A DNA stretch of 64,000 nt, from positions 21,684 to 85,683 of the forward strand of contig NZ_QNRY01000013.1 in the NCBI RefSeq assembly GCF_003315515.1, in the 5' to 3' direction. The translations under genes and the position numbers were made by a program. Source of the stretch: Brenneria salicis ATCC 15712 = DSM 30166. GTDB taxonomy: Bacteria; Pseudomonadota; Gammaproteobacteria; Enterobacterales; Enterobacteriaceae. The notes under the pieces were generated by a model that was given only the letters and a program-made list of their open reading frames with translations, was not told the origin of the DNA and did not search any database. This document shows, piece by piece, positions 9,197 to 18,231 of the stretch; within the stretch, counting starts at the first letter, position 1, and the number at the start of each line of letters is the position of its first letter.

Positions 9197-9360
9197 TCAC
9201 TTGCTAACCTTAACGTAATCCATATCACCGAAAACCTGATTCTCGCCAACCATTTCTAGCCAACCATGCCCCAGATAAAGGTGCAGCGTCTGGAGCCCAC
9301 ACCTGAATAGATCGACCCACGCGGTGAAAGTACCGGGCGGAACATGTGTCCGTCGCGTGG
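9197..9360 (-). pseudogene. kduI: C-terminal remnant of 5-keto-4-deoxyuronate isomerase kduI
   Basis: On the minus strand one frame reads [12 protein letters not shown]…TFIWGMVG and then meets a TAG. A second frame continues [18 protein letters not shown] to a stop at 9197. Joined, these match the KduI C-terminus (SPSWSIHSGVG…[21 protein letters not shown]). At the switch, ATGGTTGGC is present twice, so a small duplication caused the frameshift. The first 200 or so codons are gone; sequence above about 9380 is the kdgF promoter region. The position directly upstream of kduD fits the kduI-kduD arrangement of E. coli and soft-rot bacteria. Confidence 0.85.
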
Positions 9361-9445
9361 TAGTGACAACGTCACCTAAACCTTAATTGCCCGGTTCTTT
9401 CTGGTCATTTGGTGATGATAGTTTGGTTGGGATGTGAATTCAATA

Positions 9446-9468
9446 AAAATGAAATAATGTTTTATTTA
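9446..9468. promoter_or_regulatory. KdgR operator upstream of kdgF
   Basis: AAAATGAAATAATGTTTTATT fits the KdgR palindrome well. It lies between kdgF (+) and the kduI remnant/kduD (-), and probably once controlled both directions. Confidence 0.75.
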
Positions 9469-9602
9469 TTTATTGAGGAGCGTCATGATTTTGCTTATTT
9501 TGTATTTCATCTACCGCGGATGTAACTAGAATGTCTGCATCTACAGTAGCGCACTCACTCTGGTAGGTCAGGTGGATGAGACTGAGAAACTGAAAAGGAG
9601 AA

Positions 9603-9938
9603 ATGATGAGACGGTATTTTATTGACGATGAAACGCCCTGGGAAGAACTGGGCGGCGGCATTAAACGCAAAATCATCACCTGGAGTGATGAACTGATGAT
9701 GGTCTGCGTGCATTTCGATAAAGGAGCAATTGGTACGCCGCATAAGCATGATATCCACGATCAGATCGCTTATGTCGCGGCTGGCAGCTTTGAAGTGGTA
9801 ATTGAAGGGGAAAAGCGCATCCTGAAAACCGGTGATGCGTATATGGCCGTTAAAAATGAGATGCACGGTGTGGTGGCATTGGAAGACGGCAGCGCGTTAA
9901 TTGACACGTTTTCTCCCAAACGGGCGGATTTCCTGTAA
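9603..9938 (+). CDS. kdgF: Cupin KdgF, unsaturated galacturonate-processing enzyme
   Basis: 111 residues from ATG 9603 (or 110 from the adjacent ATG 9606), with AAAAGGAG upstream. Single small cupin: metal-binding HKHDIHDQ (HxH…Q) and later EMHGV with the third His. KdgF catalyses ring opening of 4,5-unsaturated galacturonate to 5-keto-4-deoxyuronate (DKI), the substrate of KduI. It is preceded by a KdgR box and followed by a terminator, so monocistronic. Confidence 0.92.
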   Translation: MMRRYFIDDETPWEELGGGIKRKIITWSDELMMVCVHFDKGAIGTPHKHDIHDQIAYVAAGSFEVVIEGEKRILKTGDAYMAVKNEMHGVVALEDGSALIDTFSPKRADFL

Positions 9939-9950
9939 TTACTTCAATTA

Positions 9951-9984
9951 CTGGCCGGTAGGTACCTTCCGGCCAATAGTTTTG
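9951..9984 (+). terminator. Terminator after kdgF
   Basis: TGGCCGG (9952-9958) pairs with CCGGCCA (9969-9975), then ATAGTTTT. It lies between kdgF and the convergent hxpB. Confidence 0.75.
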
Positions 9985-9997
9985 TCCTGCACGCGTT

Positions 9998-10663
9998 TTA
10001 GGTAATGTGTGTGGTGTCCAACTGCTGCAACGAACTGAGTTGATGATCGGCCAGCACCCAACGTGGATCCTGGCTGAACGACGACGCCGGCACCACAATG
10101 GATCGCATGCGCGCCGCTTTGGTGGCAATCATGCCGTTTATCGAATCCTCCAACGCAACGCATTGTAACGGCGCAATCCCTAATCCCTCCGCCGCCTGCA
10201 AATAGACCTCAGGATGGGGTTTGCTATACGGCAGTTTTTCCGCGGAAACCACCACGTCGAAATAGCTTTCAAGCTGGAACATGCGTAAAACCTGTTGCAA
10301 CAAGCGCGACGGTGATGCCGACGCCAGACCGATTTTGAGATTTTGCCGGCGGCAACATTGCAGCGCGTGTTCAACGCCGGGCAATAATGGACGACGCTCG
10401 TCAATCAGGGTGATTGCGCGCTCAATAATACGGTTCACGACCACCTTTTTATCGGAAGTTTTCCAGGGAGCAATGCGATACCAGAGATCAACCACCATAT
10501 CGATACGTAATCCCAGGGTATCGGTCATGGACTTACGCAGTGAGGTATCAATGCCCAACGAGGCGATGACTTCAAGTTCGGCTATGTCCCACAAGGGCTC
10601 GGAATCAATCAGCAATCCATCCATATCAAAAATGGCGGCGCGAATAACAGTATTAGCAGTCAT
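9998..10663 (-). CDS. hxpB: Hexitol/2-deoxyglucose-6-phosphate phosphatase HxpB (YniC)
   Basis: 221 residues from ATG 10663, chosen because the E. coli protein begins just before AAIFDMDGLLIDSEPLW. HAD-superfamily phosphatase: motif I DMDG, motif II GLASASP, motif III KPHPEVY, motif IV LEDSINGM. It removes phosphate from sugar phosphates such as 2-deoxyglucose-6-P and hexitol phosphates. It is divergent from yniB, the yniCBA arrangement of E. coli. Confidence 0.92.
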   Translation of the reverse strand: MTANTVIRAAIFDMDGLLIDSEPLWDIAELEVIASLGIDTSLRKSMTDTLGLRIDMVVDLWYRIAPWKTSDKKVVVNRIIERAITLIDERRPLLPGVEHALQCCRRQNLKIGLASASPSRLLQQVLRMFQLESYFDVVVSAEKLPYSKPHPEVYLQAAEGLGIAPLQCVALEDSINGMIATKAARMRSIVVPASSFSQDPRWVLADHQLSSLQQLDTTHIT

Positions 10664-10860
10664 ACCAGCCCAGTCCCTCAAGGTAGAAAAGTCGGAAATC
10701 GATGATAATACAGGTTAACTATATGCTAAATCATGGTTTGTAACGTGTGATGAGCGACAAAACATTGACTGATAATGAACTTAAAGTAGGCTGCTATCGG
10801 GATTTTTACAGTATACACTGTTTGATATTAACGATACTGCGTCGCTCAAAAGGGGAACTC

Positions 10861-11409
10861 ATGACGTATCAACAGGCTGGCCTTATTGCCGTGGTTAAAC
10901 GTATCGCGGGATGGATAATTTTTATTCCAGCTCTGCTGTCTACACTCGTTTCGCTGGCCAATTATTTATACATTTATGCACAAAAAAAACAGGGGATTGA
11001 TGCGGTTCTGCTGGATTTTCTGAACCTGATGATTGAAATGATTCGTTTCAACACGCCATTTCTCAATATTTTCTGGTATAACTCGCCGGTGCCTGATTTT
11101 TCTCGCTTTTTTATAACTTCAAGCCTGATGTTCTGGCTGATTTACTTTCTGATTTTCATCGGTCTGGCGTTGCAGGTATCGGGCGCACGGATGTCCCGGC
11201 AGGTGAAAGCCATCCGCGAGGGGATTGAAGATCAGTTGATTCTGGAGAAAGTAAAAGGCAACGACAACAGCACGCGTGAAGGGCTTGAAGCGCGTGTCGT
11301 GGTTCCTCGCCATACCATTTTTGTGCAGTTTTTCCCGCTTTATATCCTGCCGTTGATTCTGGTGGGCGCGGGATATCTGATTTTGCGTTTAATGGGCATG
11401 CCGTTGTAA
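10861..11409 (+). CDS. yniB: YniB family inner-membrane protein
   Basis: 182 residues from ATG 10861 (AAAGGGG upstream), matching the E. coli start MTYQQAG; a longer in-frame reading from 10747 lacks support. There are about four hydrophobic segments (15-40, 75-100, 105-130, 155-178). The conserved core NTPFLNIFWYNSP and SGARMSRQ are as in YniB. Function is unknown. It is convergent with yniA, whose stop lies 5 bp away. Confidence 0.9.
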   Translation: MTYQQAGLIAVVKRIAGWIIFIPALLSTLVSLANYLYIYAQKKQGIDAVLLDFLNLMIEMIRFNTPFLNIFWYNSPVPDFSRFFITSSLMFWLIYFLIFIGLALQVSGARMSRQVKAIREGIEDQLILEKVKGNDNSTREGLEARVVVPRHTIFVQFFPLYILPLILVGAGYLILRLMGMPL

Positions 11410-11414
11410 CGCAA

Positions 11415-12275
11415 TCATACGTTAAGTTGTTGTTCAATCGCCTGCTGCGCCGCCAGGATATTTTTCCCGCCGAACAGGTTGGCGCGGTTGAGCAGATAGT
11501 ATATCTGATAGACCGGCTGGCGTTCGATAAAGCCTTTATCCAACGCCCATACGCTCTGATAGCCGTCATAGATTTGCGGCGGCAATTCGGGGTAGAGCGG
11601 CAACATCGCCAGATCGCACTCGCGATCTCCCCAGTAACACGCTGGATCAAACAAATAAGCGCCGTTGTGACTATTCGCGCAGTTATTGGGCCACAGATCG
11701 CCATGCAGCAGGGAAGGCTGAGGCTGGTGGCCCGCCAGTCTTTCCTCTGCTCGCGTAATCAGGGTTTCGATATGACCAAAATGCATCCCTTTTTCGGCGG
11801 CTAACTGAAGCTGCCAGCCAATCCGTTGTTCAGCAAAGAAGATCGACCAGCGGCGTTGCCAGCAATTCGGTTGTGGTGTCGTCGACAGATCGTTATCGAA
11901 ATCCAGCCCGAATTGCGGTTGGTCGCTCCATTGGTGCAGGTGCGCCAACTGTTCGCCAAGGCACCAGGCGCTGTGGGCATCCAACGGTTTTACCGGCAGA
12001 TATTCCAACAGCAGGAAGCTATTATCGCGGGAACTGCCGACACCGTAGACGGCGGGCACATTAACCGTGTTACTGCGCGCCAGTAAGGTGATCTGATCGG
12101 CTTCGGCGGTGAATTTGGACAGCATTTCGCGGGTGTCGCATTTTACAAACACCTCGTGCTCACCGTATTGGACATACCATGTGGCGTGAATTTCGCCACC
12201 TGACAATTCATGACGCGCCTGGATATCAGCTGCGCCGAGGTGTTCTTCCAAAAGTCGGCTGATTGCTTGCCACAT
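11415..12275 (-). CDS. yniA: Fructosamine-kinase family protein YniA
   Basis: 286 residues. Aminoglycoside-phosphotransferase-like kinase fold: ATP-binding N-lobe with EVFVKCD, catalytic LLHGDLWPNN (HGDxxxxN), and metal-binding FDPACYWGDRECDLAM. The fructosamine-3-kinase family phosphorylates ketosamines and glycated proteins; the exact substrate of YniA is not established. Confidence 0.92.
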   Translation of the reverse strand: MWQAISRLLEEHLGAADIQARHELSGGEIHATWYVQYGEHEVFVKCDTREMLSKFTAEADQITLLARSNTVNVPAVYGVGSSRDNSFLLLEYLPVKPLDAHSAWCLGEQLAHLHQWSDQPQFGLDFDNDLSTTPQPNCWQRRWSIFFAEQRIGWQLQLAAEKGMHFGHIETLITRAEERLAGHQPQPSLLHGDLWPNNCANSHNGAYLFDPACYWGDRECDLAMLPLYPELPPQIYDGYQSVWALDKGFIERQPVYQIYYLLNRANLFGGKNILAAQQAIEQQLNV

Positions 12276-12569
12276 AAGGTCATCCTCTCGTTGATATTGC
12301 CAGATATCCTGATTCTTCTCGCCGCCGCGACCTGCCAGCCAAGCCGATGACGATTACCACGGTAACGCATTAAGCACAATAAAAACCGGACTTGTAACAC
12401 AGTGATGACGATGGTGGTGAACGCGCTCAGCAGAAGAGTATAGACGCAGTTGAAAAATAACGCAGTTTGCCTATCGTGCGCAATCGGTACATGAAAATGG
12501 TGTATCAGGGATGGGCTGGCCATCCCTGAGTTTACGTTATGATGGGGAGGGTAGAAGGCGTATCCGCCG
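12276..12569. other. Intergenic region between yniA and sitD with a hairpin
   Basis: No gene is recognised. TCAGGGATGG…CCATCCCTGA (12507-12531) forms a strong stem just downstream of sitD on the minus strand. It probably ends or stabilises the sit mRNA, although no T-run follows. Confidence 0.5.
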
Positions 12570-13430
12570 TCATGCGGTTTTCGCCGGGGCTGTCAACGCG
12601 GCGGTTTTACGCAGTTTCCACTGGTGATAAATCAGAGCCAGTACAAAAAACGATGCCTGTACCAGCACAATGCAAGGGCCGGTGGCGCCATCAATGTGGA
12701 AGCTGATTAACGTTCCGGTGACACAGGAGAACACTGAGACAGCCGTCGCCACAATCAGCATGCGGTCAAATTGCTTGCATACCATAAACGCGACGATACC
12801 CGGCGCTATCAGCAACGCGATGACCAAAATCACCCCGACCGTCTGCAATGAAGCCACGATCGTCAACGCCAACAGGCAGAGCAGGCCATAGTGCAGCAGC
12901 TTCACCGGCAGACCTATTACCCGCGCATGGCTGGGATCGAAACAGTAGAGCATGAAATCACGTCGCTTGAGCAGGATGACCGACAAGGTAATACCCGCAA
13001 TCAACACGATTTGCGTCAGTTCCTGACGGGTGATCCCCAGCACGTTGCCAAACAGAATATGGTTGAGGTGCTGGTCGGTATCGACACGGGCAAACATCAC
13101 CAGCCCCAGCGCAAACATGCCGGAAAAGATAATCCCCATGACCGTATCTTCTTTTACCCGGCTATGCTCTTTGACGTAACCGGTGGCGATGGCGCAGAAG
13201 ATACCGGAAACAAAGGCCCCGATCACCAGCGGTATCCCCAACAGAAATGCCACGACGATACCGGGCAGCACGGCATGCGAAATCGCATCGCCCATCAGTG
13301 ACCAGCCTTTCAGCACCAGAAAGCATGACAGCACGGCGCATACGGTTCCGGTGATGACGGCGGCGATGATCGCTCGTTGCATAAACGGGTAGGCAAGCGG
13401 TTCGGTAAACCAACTAATCAGCATGCTCAT
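12570..13430 (-). CDS. sitD: Mn2+/Fe2+ ABC transporter, permease SitD
   Basis: 286 residues. ABC-3 family metal permease with eight or so membrane segments and the conserved GWSLMGDAISHAVLPG motif near residue 45. The start overlaps the sitC stop by 4 bp. It forms a heterodimeric channel with SitC and is the last gene of sitABCD. Confidence 0.93.
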   Translation of the reverse strand: MSMLISWFTEPLAYPFMQRAIIAAVITGTVCAVLSCFLVLKGWSLMGDAISHAVLPGIVVAFLLGIPLVIGAFVSGIFCAIATGYVKEHSRVKEDTVMGIIFSGMFALGLVMFARVDTDQHLNHILFGNVLGITRQELTQIVLIAGITLSVILLKRRDFMLYCFDPSHARVIGLPVKLLHYGLLCLLALTIVASLQTVGVILVIALLIAPGIVAFMVCKQFDRMLIVATAVSVFSCVTGTLISFHIDGATGPCIVLVQASFFVLALIYHQWKLRKTAALTAPAKTA

Positions 13431-14290
13431 AGCGCATCTCCCGTTTGGTCGTGTTGCCGGGCGCGGCGGGATGCCAGCAAACCGTGTTTGGGGGCGAATA
13501 AAAACGCCAGCAGGAAGACCACGGTTTGCAAGGTGACGATAACGCCGCCTGTGGCGCCATCCAGGAAAAAGCTCAGATAGGCGCCCACTGAACTGGTGAT
13601 TGAACCCAACGCAATGGCAATCAGCACCAAACGCTCAAAACGGTCAGTGAGAAGATAGGCTGTAGCGCCGGGCGTGATCACCATCGCGATGACCAGAATG
13701 GCACCTACGGTTTGCAGTGCGGCAACAGTACAGGCGCTGAGCAAGGTGAAGAAAAGGATTTTCAGCTTCAGTGGCGAAAGACCGATCGAGCGCGCGTGGT
13801 TTTCATCAAAGAACACCGCCAGCAGGTCTTTCCACAGCAAACACAGAATGACGAAAGTGATGCCGATGATGATTTCCACCTGAAGCATATCCGCATCGTC
13901 GATACCCAGAATATTACCGAAGATAATCGACTGAACATTAATAGAGGTCGGATTAAGTGAAATAATCAACAGACCGACCGCGAAGAAGGTGGAAAAAATA
14001 AAGCCGATAATCGCGTCTTCACGCAGCCGGGTAATATGCCGGATCAACGTCATCGCTAACGCAGCCAACATGCCGGTGAAAAACGCGCCTGCGGCATACG
14101 GAAAACCGAGCGCATAAGCCCCTGCGACGCCAGGCACCACCGAGTGCGACAACGCATCGCCCATCAATGACCAACCCTTCAGCATCAGGTAGGCGGACAG
14201 AAATGCGCAGACGCCGCCGACAATCGCGCTGACCCAGATCGCTTTGACCATGTAGTTATAGGCAAAGGGTTGCAATAGAATATCGACCAT
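13427..14290 (-). CDS. sitC: Mn2+/Fe2+ ABC transporter, permease SitC
   Basis: 287 residues, paralogous to SitD (GWSLMGDALSHSVVPGVAGAYALG). Membrane-embedded ABC-3 permease. The start overlaps the sitB stop by one base, so translation is coupled. Confidence 0.93.
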   Translation of the reverse strand: MVDILLQPFAYNYMVKAIWVSAIVGGVCAFLSAYLMLKGWSLMGDALSHSVVPGVAGAYALGFPYAAGAFFTGMLAALAMTLIRHITRLREDAIIGFIFSTFFAVGLLIISLNPTSINVQSIIFGNILGIDDADMLQVEIIIGITFVILCLLWKDLLAVFFDENHARSIGLSPLKLKILFFTLLSACTVAALQTVGAILVIAMVITPGATAYLLTDRFERLVLIAIALGSITSSVGAYLSFFLDGATGGVIVTLQTVVFLLAFLFAPKHGLLASRRARQHDQTGDAL

Positions 14291-15180
14291 CAGTCTTTCT
14301 CCTCCTCCGGGGGGGTGAACAGCGCGGGAGGATCGCTCTTGGTTGAACCATAAAATACCGCCGGACGTTCATCATCCGTCAGGACGGTAACGGAACGAAC
14401 ATCATCATCGTCGTGGAGATTAGGACCGCCGAGATTAATGTGGCGCAATACTCCGCCAAAGGTTTTTTCCAGATTGCTTTGGGTGAACGTACTGTGGGTG
14501 GGGCCAGCCGCCAGCACAGTACGGTTGACCAGAATAACATTATCGCAGAACTCAGGCACGCTACCGAGATTGTGAGTCGCCACCAGGATCAGGTGTCCTT
14601 CATTGCGCAGTGAGCGCAACAGGTCGATAATGGCGTTTTCGGTTTTAACATCGACGCCGGTAAAAGGTTCATCCAGCAACAACACGCTGCCTTGCTGCGC
14701 CAGCGCACGGGCCAGGAAGACGCGTTTTTTCTGGCCGCCGGATAGCTCGCCTATTTGACGCTGCCGCAAAGCGGAAAGCCCCACGCGCTCCAGGGATTCG
14801 GCAACAATGTCGCGATCCTGCTGACTGGGCATGCGCAGAAAATTCATTTTTCCATAACGTCCCATCATCACCACATCGGAAACCAGCACCGGAAAGTTCC
14901 AGTCTACGTCTTCCGTCTGCGGGACATAGGCAACCAGATTTTGCTTTAGAGCCTGAAAAATAGGCTGTTTATTAAGCAGCACTTGCCCGGAGGTGGGTTT
15001 GACCAGCCCCATGATGCTTTTGAATAGTGTTGATTTTCCGCTGCCGTTTACCCCGACCAGCGCACAAATCGTCCCGCCTTTCAGCGAAAAGGAGGCGCGG
15101 CGGATAGCCTGATGCCCGTTGCTGTAAGTGACGGAAACATCATTGACATCTAATGACTGTGTTGCGAGATCGCTGCTCAT
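14290..15180 (-). CDS. sitB: Mn2+/Fe2+ ABC transporter, ATP-binding protein SitB
   Basis: 296 residues. Walker [10 protein letters not shown], signature [15 protein letters not shown], Walker [14 protein letters not shown], switch His in LVATHN. An acidic C-terminal tail (HDDDDVRS … PPEEEKD) is typical of SitB/YfeB. The start overlaps the sitA stop by 4 bp. Confidence 0.93.
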   Translation of the reverse strand: MSSDLATQSLDVNDVSVTYSNGHQAIRRASFSLKGGTICALVGVNGSGKSTLFKSIMGLVKPTSGQVLLNKQPIFQALKQNLVAYVPQTEDVDWNFPVLVSDVVMMGRYGKMNFLRMPSQQDRDIVAESLERVGLSALRQRQIGELSGGQKKRVFLARALAQQGSVLLLDEPFTGVDVKTENAIIDLLRSLRNEGHLILVATHNLGSVPEFCDNVILVNRTVLAAGPTHSTFTQSNLEKTFGGVLRHINLGGPNLHDDDDVRSVTVLTDDERPAVFYGSTKSDPPALFTPPEEEKD

Positions 15181-16091
15181 TGATTAAATCCTTTGGCGAT
15201 GGTTTCCACCGTGACGTTCAGTAAATCAATATAGGTAGGAACCGGGCCTTTTGCATTTGACAGCGAATCAACATAGAGCACGCCGCCATACTTGGCTCCG
15301 GTTTCTTTACTCACTTGCTTTGCCGGTTTGTCCGAAATCGTGCTTTCACTGAATACCACCGGGATGTTCTTTTCGCGCACAGTATCTATCACGCGGCGCA
15401 CCTGTTGCGGCGAGCCTTGTTCATCCGCGTTGATTGGCCACAAGTACGCTTCATTGAATTGATAATCTTTGGTCAGATAACTGAATGCGCCTTCACTGGT
15501 GACAAGCCAGCGTTGCTGGGCGGGAATGCGTGAGAGGCGCTCACGCAGCGGGGCATCGATCGCTTTGACTTTTTCCGCATAGGCTTTGGCATTGCGGTTA
15601 TAGGTTTCGGCGTTGGCCGGATCGTATTTCACCAATCCCGCGCGAATGTTCTCAATATAGATTAGCGCATTGGACGGCGACATCCAGGCGTGAGGGTTCG
15701 GGTTGCCATTGTAGGCGCCTTCGCGGATGGGTTGCGGCGTGATCCCTTCGGTCACTACCACTGCGGGCACATCTTTGACATTTTCAAAAAAACGCTCAAA
15801 CCAGCGCTCCAGATTCATACCATTCCACAGTATCAACTGGGCGGACTGCGCTTTGACGATATCGCGCGGCGTGGGTTGATAGTCATGAATTTCCGCCCCC
15901 GGTTTGGTGATCGACTCTACCGTCGCAGCATCCCCGGCAATGTTTTGCGCGATATCCTGAATAATGGTGAAAGTGGTGACGACCTTAAGTTTTTCCGCCG
16001 CCTGCGCGTAACCGCTGGCTAGTAAAAATAAAGCGCATGGCAAAACAATACGTCGTAAGAGAGGAGAAAAGTTAATCTGGAAAGCGGTCAT
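15177..16091 (-). CDS. sitA: Mn2+/Fe2+ ABC transporter, periplasmic binding protein SitA
   Basis: 304 residues with a signal peptide ending at LASGYAQA/A (about residue 31). Cluster A-I metal-binding protein; the His ligands are seen at GAEIHDYQP (His69) and NPHAWMSP (His134). It binds Mn2+ or Fe2+ in the periplasm and passes it to SitCD. The ATG at 16091 has AAGGA upstream. A Fur-like box lies 35-55 bp before the start. Confidence 0.94.
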   Translation of the reverse strand: MTAFQINFSPLLRRIVLPCALFLLASGYAQAAEKLKVVTTFTIIQDIAQNIAGDAATVESITKPGAEIHDYQPTPRDIVKAQSAQLILWNGMNLERWFERFFENVKDVPAVVVTEGITPQPIREGAYNGNPNPHAWMSPSNALIYIENIRAGLVKYDPANAETYNRNAKAYAEKVKAIDAPLRERLSRIPAQQRWLVTSEGAFSYLTKDYQFNEAYLWPINADEQGSPQQVRRVIDTVREKNIPVVFSESTISDKPAKQVSKETGAKYGGVLYVDSLSNAKGPVPTYIDLLNVTVETIAKGFNQ

Positions 16092-16124
16092 GCATTATCC
16101 TTACAAAGCGCATATAATTTACAT

Positions 16125-16146
16125 GAGAATAATTATCAATATCATT
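16125..16146 (-). promoter_or_regulatory. Fur-box-like operator of sitABCD
   Basis: GAGAATAATTATCAATATCA, extending to TT, resembles the Fur 19-mer (GATAATGATAATCATTATC) with three imperfect hexamers. sit operons are repressed by Fur with iron and MntR with manganese. I did not identify a separate MntR box. Confidence 0.7.
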
Positions 16147-16481
16147 TAAGTCAAGAAACAAAGAAAGGCTGAGGGAGGTGATGGCGTGCCCGTCGACACC
16201 AGTGATGGCTACCTGTACATCTGTGCATATGAGCGAGAAACCCATAATGCTCCTTTGGTAACAAAAATATTGATCTAATTTAATAAATCGTAACTAGTGT
16301 TGCAACGTAAGTCTAACGGTAACGAGTAAATCAGTCTTTTTTTGATTATGTGATGAACAACCGGTGGGCGGGCATGAAGGAAAAAACCGGGAGATAAATT
16401 AAAAAAATGCCGCCACCTGCCGATAAATTATAGGCTATAAGAATTGGGTATAAATTTTTACCGAGAAGGTATGTAAACAAC
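16147..16481. other. Intergenic stretch upstream of sitA and the small membrane ORF
   Basis: AT-rich. Nothing beyond sit promoter elements is recognised; the short frames here lack credible ribosome sites. Confidence 0.5.
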
Positions 16482-16577
16482 ATGAACACGAAATCAGAAA
16501 GACGCTGGAAACTGGCAAGTATAATTTTACTGATACTGGCGACCGTATTATTCGTTGTTATGTTACAGATTGAGTAG
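16482..16577 (+). CDS. Predicted 31-residue single-span membrane protein
   Basis: ATG 16482 opens a 31-codon frame: basic N-terminus MNTKSERRWKLA, then one hydrophobic helix (ASIILLILATVLFVVML), then QIE. GAGAAGG lies 12 bp upstream, rather far. The charge layout is that of bacterial small membrane proteins. It lies upstream of yobF-cspC, where E. coli carries mgrB and yebO, but it resembles neither. Function unknown. Confidence 0.5.
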   Translation: MNTKSERRWKLASIILLILATVLFVVMLQIE

Positions 16578-16823
16578 CACGCCCACGATGTAGATAGCTG
16601 TTGTGGGAGGACGTAGACCATTGTACTTCCTTGTATCAAGGAACTGTTGGTAGCGCTCATTGGATAAAGCGCTATCCAGCCTCATTTCACCCGAAATCGC
16701 TTATTACTGAAGCATTGATGACGCTAATCTGTGCGGCATGTCCATGACTGATAAAAAATGGCTTGCCATTGATTACAGAGTGTGTAATAACACTTCTGGG
16801 TAAAACGAGGTACAGTTCTGTAT

Positions 16824-16935
16824 ATGAATGGCATTTTTAGTAAAGAAGAGTTTAGTACAAACGTTAGCGTTGCACTTCTCTGCCGATCCTTATCTTAGTG
16901 CCTCAAGCAGTAACGACTTTGGTTTGTCTGTATAA
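16824..16935 (+). pseudogene. yobF: Small stress protein YobF, frameshifted
   Basis: From ATG 16824 the frame reads MNGIFSKEEFSTNVSVA, like the E. coli YobF N-terminus MCGIFSKE, and then stops after 24 codons (TAG 16896). One base over, the sequence continues FSADPYLSASSSNDFGLSV to TAA 16935, matching FSAEPYIGASCSN of YobF. One frameshift between about 16868 and 16878 separates the halves. In E. coli yobF is cotranscribed with cspC, and it precedes cspC here too. A sequencing error cannot be excluded. Confidence 0.75.
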
Positions 16936-16974
16936 CGCCTCTGGCGGTTTAAACAATTAAAGGAAATATTTGAA

Positions 16975-17184
16975 ATGGCAAAGATTAAAGGTCAGGTAAA
17001 GTGGTTCAACGAGTCTAAAGGCTTCGGTTTCATTACTCCGGCTGACGGCAGCAAAGACGTATTTGTGCACTTCTCCGCAATTCAAGGCAACGGCTTCAAA
17101 ACTCTGGCTGAAGGCCAGAACGTAGAATTCGAAATTCAAGATGGTCAGAAAGGTCCATCAGCAGTAAACGTTACTGCACTGTAA
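16975..17184 (+). CDS. cspC: Cold-shock-like RNA chaperone CspC
   Basis: 69 residues, nearly identical to E. coli CspC ([21 protein letters not shown]-terminal [10 protein letters not shown]). RNP1 (KGFGFI) and RNP2 (VFVHF) are present. It binds single-stranded RNA, acts as antiterminator and stabilises stress mRNAs. AAAGGAAA upstream and a terminator directly after. Confidence 0.95.
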   Translation: MAKIKGQVKWFNESKGFGFITPADGSKDVFVHFSAIQGNGFKTLAEGQNVEFEIQDGQKGPSAVNVTAL

Positions 17185-17202
17185 TTTATCGCTTCTATTG
17201 CA

Positions 17203-17227
17203 AAACCCGCCACGATGCGGGTTTTTT
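17203..17227 (+). terminator. Terminator after cspC
   Basis: AACCCGC-cacgat-GCGGGTTTTTT: compact GC stem followed by six T. Confidence 0.92.
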
Positions 17228-17326
17228 GTTGCCTGAGATTTATCAATCAACACATTTTTGTCATATAACGTCTTATCAACCGGTATTATGCGGTATAAAA
17301 ACGTTTTTTTGCGGGGAAGGGGTCTG

Positions 17327-18157
17327 ATGTCTTATCAATGCCCGCTATGCCAACAGCCCTTGCAACGGATGAGTCAGCAATGGTCGTGTGGCCGTCATAG
17401 TTTTGATTGTGCCAAAGAGGGCTATGTGAACCTGTTGCCGGTGCAATTCAAGCGCTCAAAACAACCAGGCGATAGCGCCGAGATGATGCAAGCGCGCCGA
17501 AAGTTTTTGGATGCCGGCCACTATCAGCCACTGCGGGAACGTGTCACGCAACGCTTGGATGAAATTCTGACGCCTCAAGCGAGCGCGTTACTCGATATTG
17601 GCTGCGGGGAAGGGTATTACACGACGGCGCTGGCGGCGCGTTTGCAACAACACCGAGAAATGACAGTCTATGGGCTGGATGTTTCAAAAGCCGCAATCCA
17701 GCGGGCGGCGAAGCGTTACCAGAATGTTGATTTCTGTGTGGCGTCAAGCCAGCGTCTGCCATTTAACGATCACTCTTTTGACGCCATATTAAAAATTTAT
17801 GCTCCGTGTAACGATACTGAATTACGGCGCACGGTGAAGCGCGGCGGCTGGTTGATGACCATATCGCCCGGGCCTCGTCACCTTTATCAGATCAAGGCTG
17901 AGGTCTACGATCAGGCACTGCCGCATCCAGTCAGGGATGAGGCGCTGGACGGGTTTGAGTTGGTTGAACAACAAACATTGGCGTATTCGATGCAGTTGTC
18001 AGGACCGGAGGCGGCGGCATTGTTGCAAATGACGCCATTCGCCTGGCGTGCGACGCCGGAAGTCAGTCAGCGCATACAGGCTGCGCCGCAATTTGCTTGT
18101 GAAACAGACTTTATTATCCGATTGCATCAGCGCATTGAACCGCTGGACGCTCGATAA
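17327..18157 (+). CDS. rlmA: 23S rRNA (guanine-745-N1)-methyltransferase RlmA
   Basis: 276 residues from ATG 17327 (GGAAGGGG upstream); a longer in-frame ORF from 17258 is not needed. The N-terminal zinc finger is CPLC…C…H (residues 5-24), then [15 protein letters not shown]. The Rossmann SAM motif is [12 protein letters not shown], then GLDVSK. It methylates G745 in helix 35 of 23S rRNA. Same neighbours (cspC, mntP) as in E. coli. Confidence 0.94.
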   Translation: MSYQCPLCQQPLQRMSQQWSCGRHSFDCAKEGYVNLLPVQFKRSKQPGDSAEMMQARRKFLDAGHYQPLRERVTQRLDEILTPQASALLDIGCGEGYYTTALAARLQQHREMTVYGLDVSKAAIQRAAKRYQNVDFCVASSQRLPFNDHSFDAILKIYAPCNDTELRRTVKRGGWLMTISPGPRHLYQIKAEVYDQALPHPVRDEALDGFELVEQQTLAYSMQLSGPEAAALLQMTPFAWRATPEVSQRIQAAPQFACETDFIIRLHQRIEPLDAR

Positions 18158-18179
18158 AAGTAAGTTGAAAAAGCGTAAG

Positions 18180-18214
18180 AATGGGCGAGATGACGATAAA
18201 TCCGCCCATTTTTC
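18180..18214 (+). terminator. Terminator between rlmA and mntP
   Basis: ATGGGCG (18181-18187) pairs with CGCCCAT (18203-18209), followed by TTTTT. A converging pair of genes ends here. Confidence 0.75.
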
Positions 18215-18231
18215 AGGGAATGCGGATAAAG

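Noticed and set aside
10808..10824. ACAGTATACACTGT palindrome upstream of yniB as a LexA box
   Set aside because: The arms are ACAG…CTGT, the inverse of the LexA CTGT…ACAG pattern.
16185..16262. 26-codon frame after GGGAGGTG upstream of sitA
   Set aside because: Ribosome site is too close to the ATG and the sequence has no protein-like features.
16346..16660. 104-codon minus-strand frame upstream of cspC
   Set aside because: No ribosome site, low coding character, and overlaps the better small membrane ORF.
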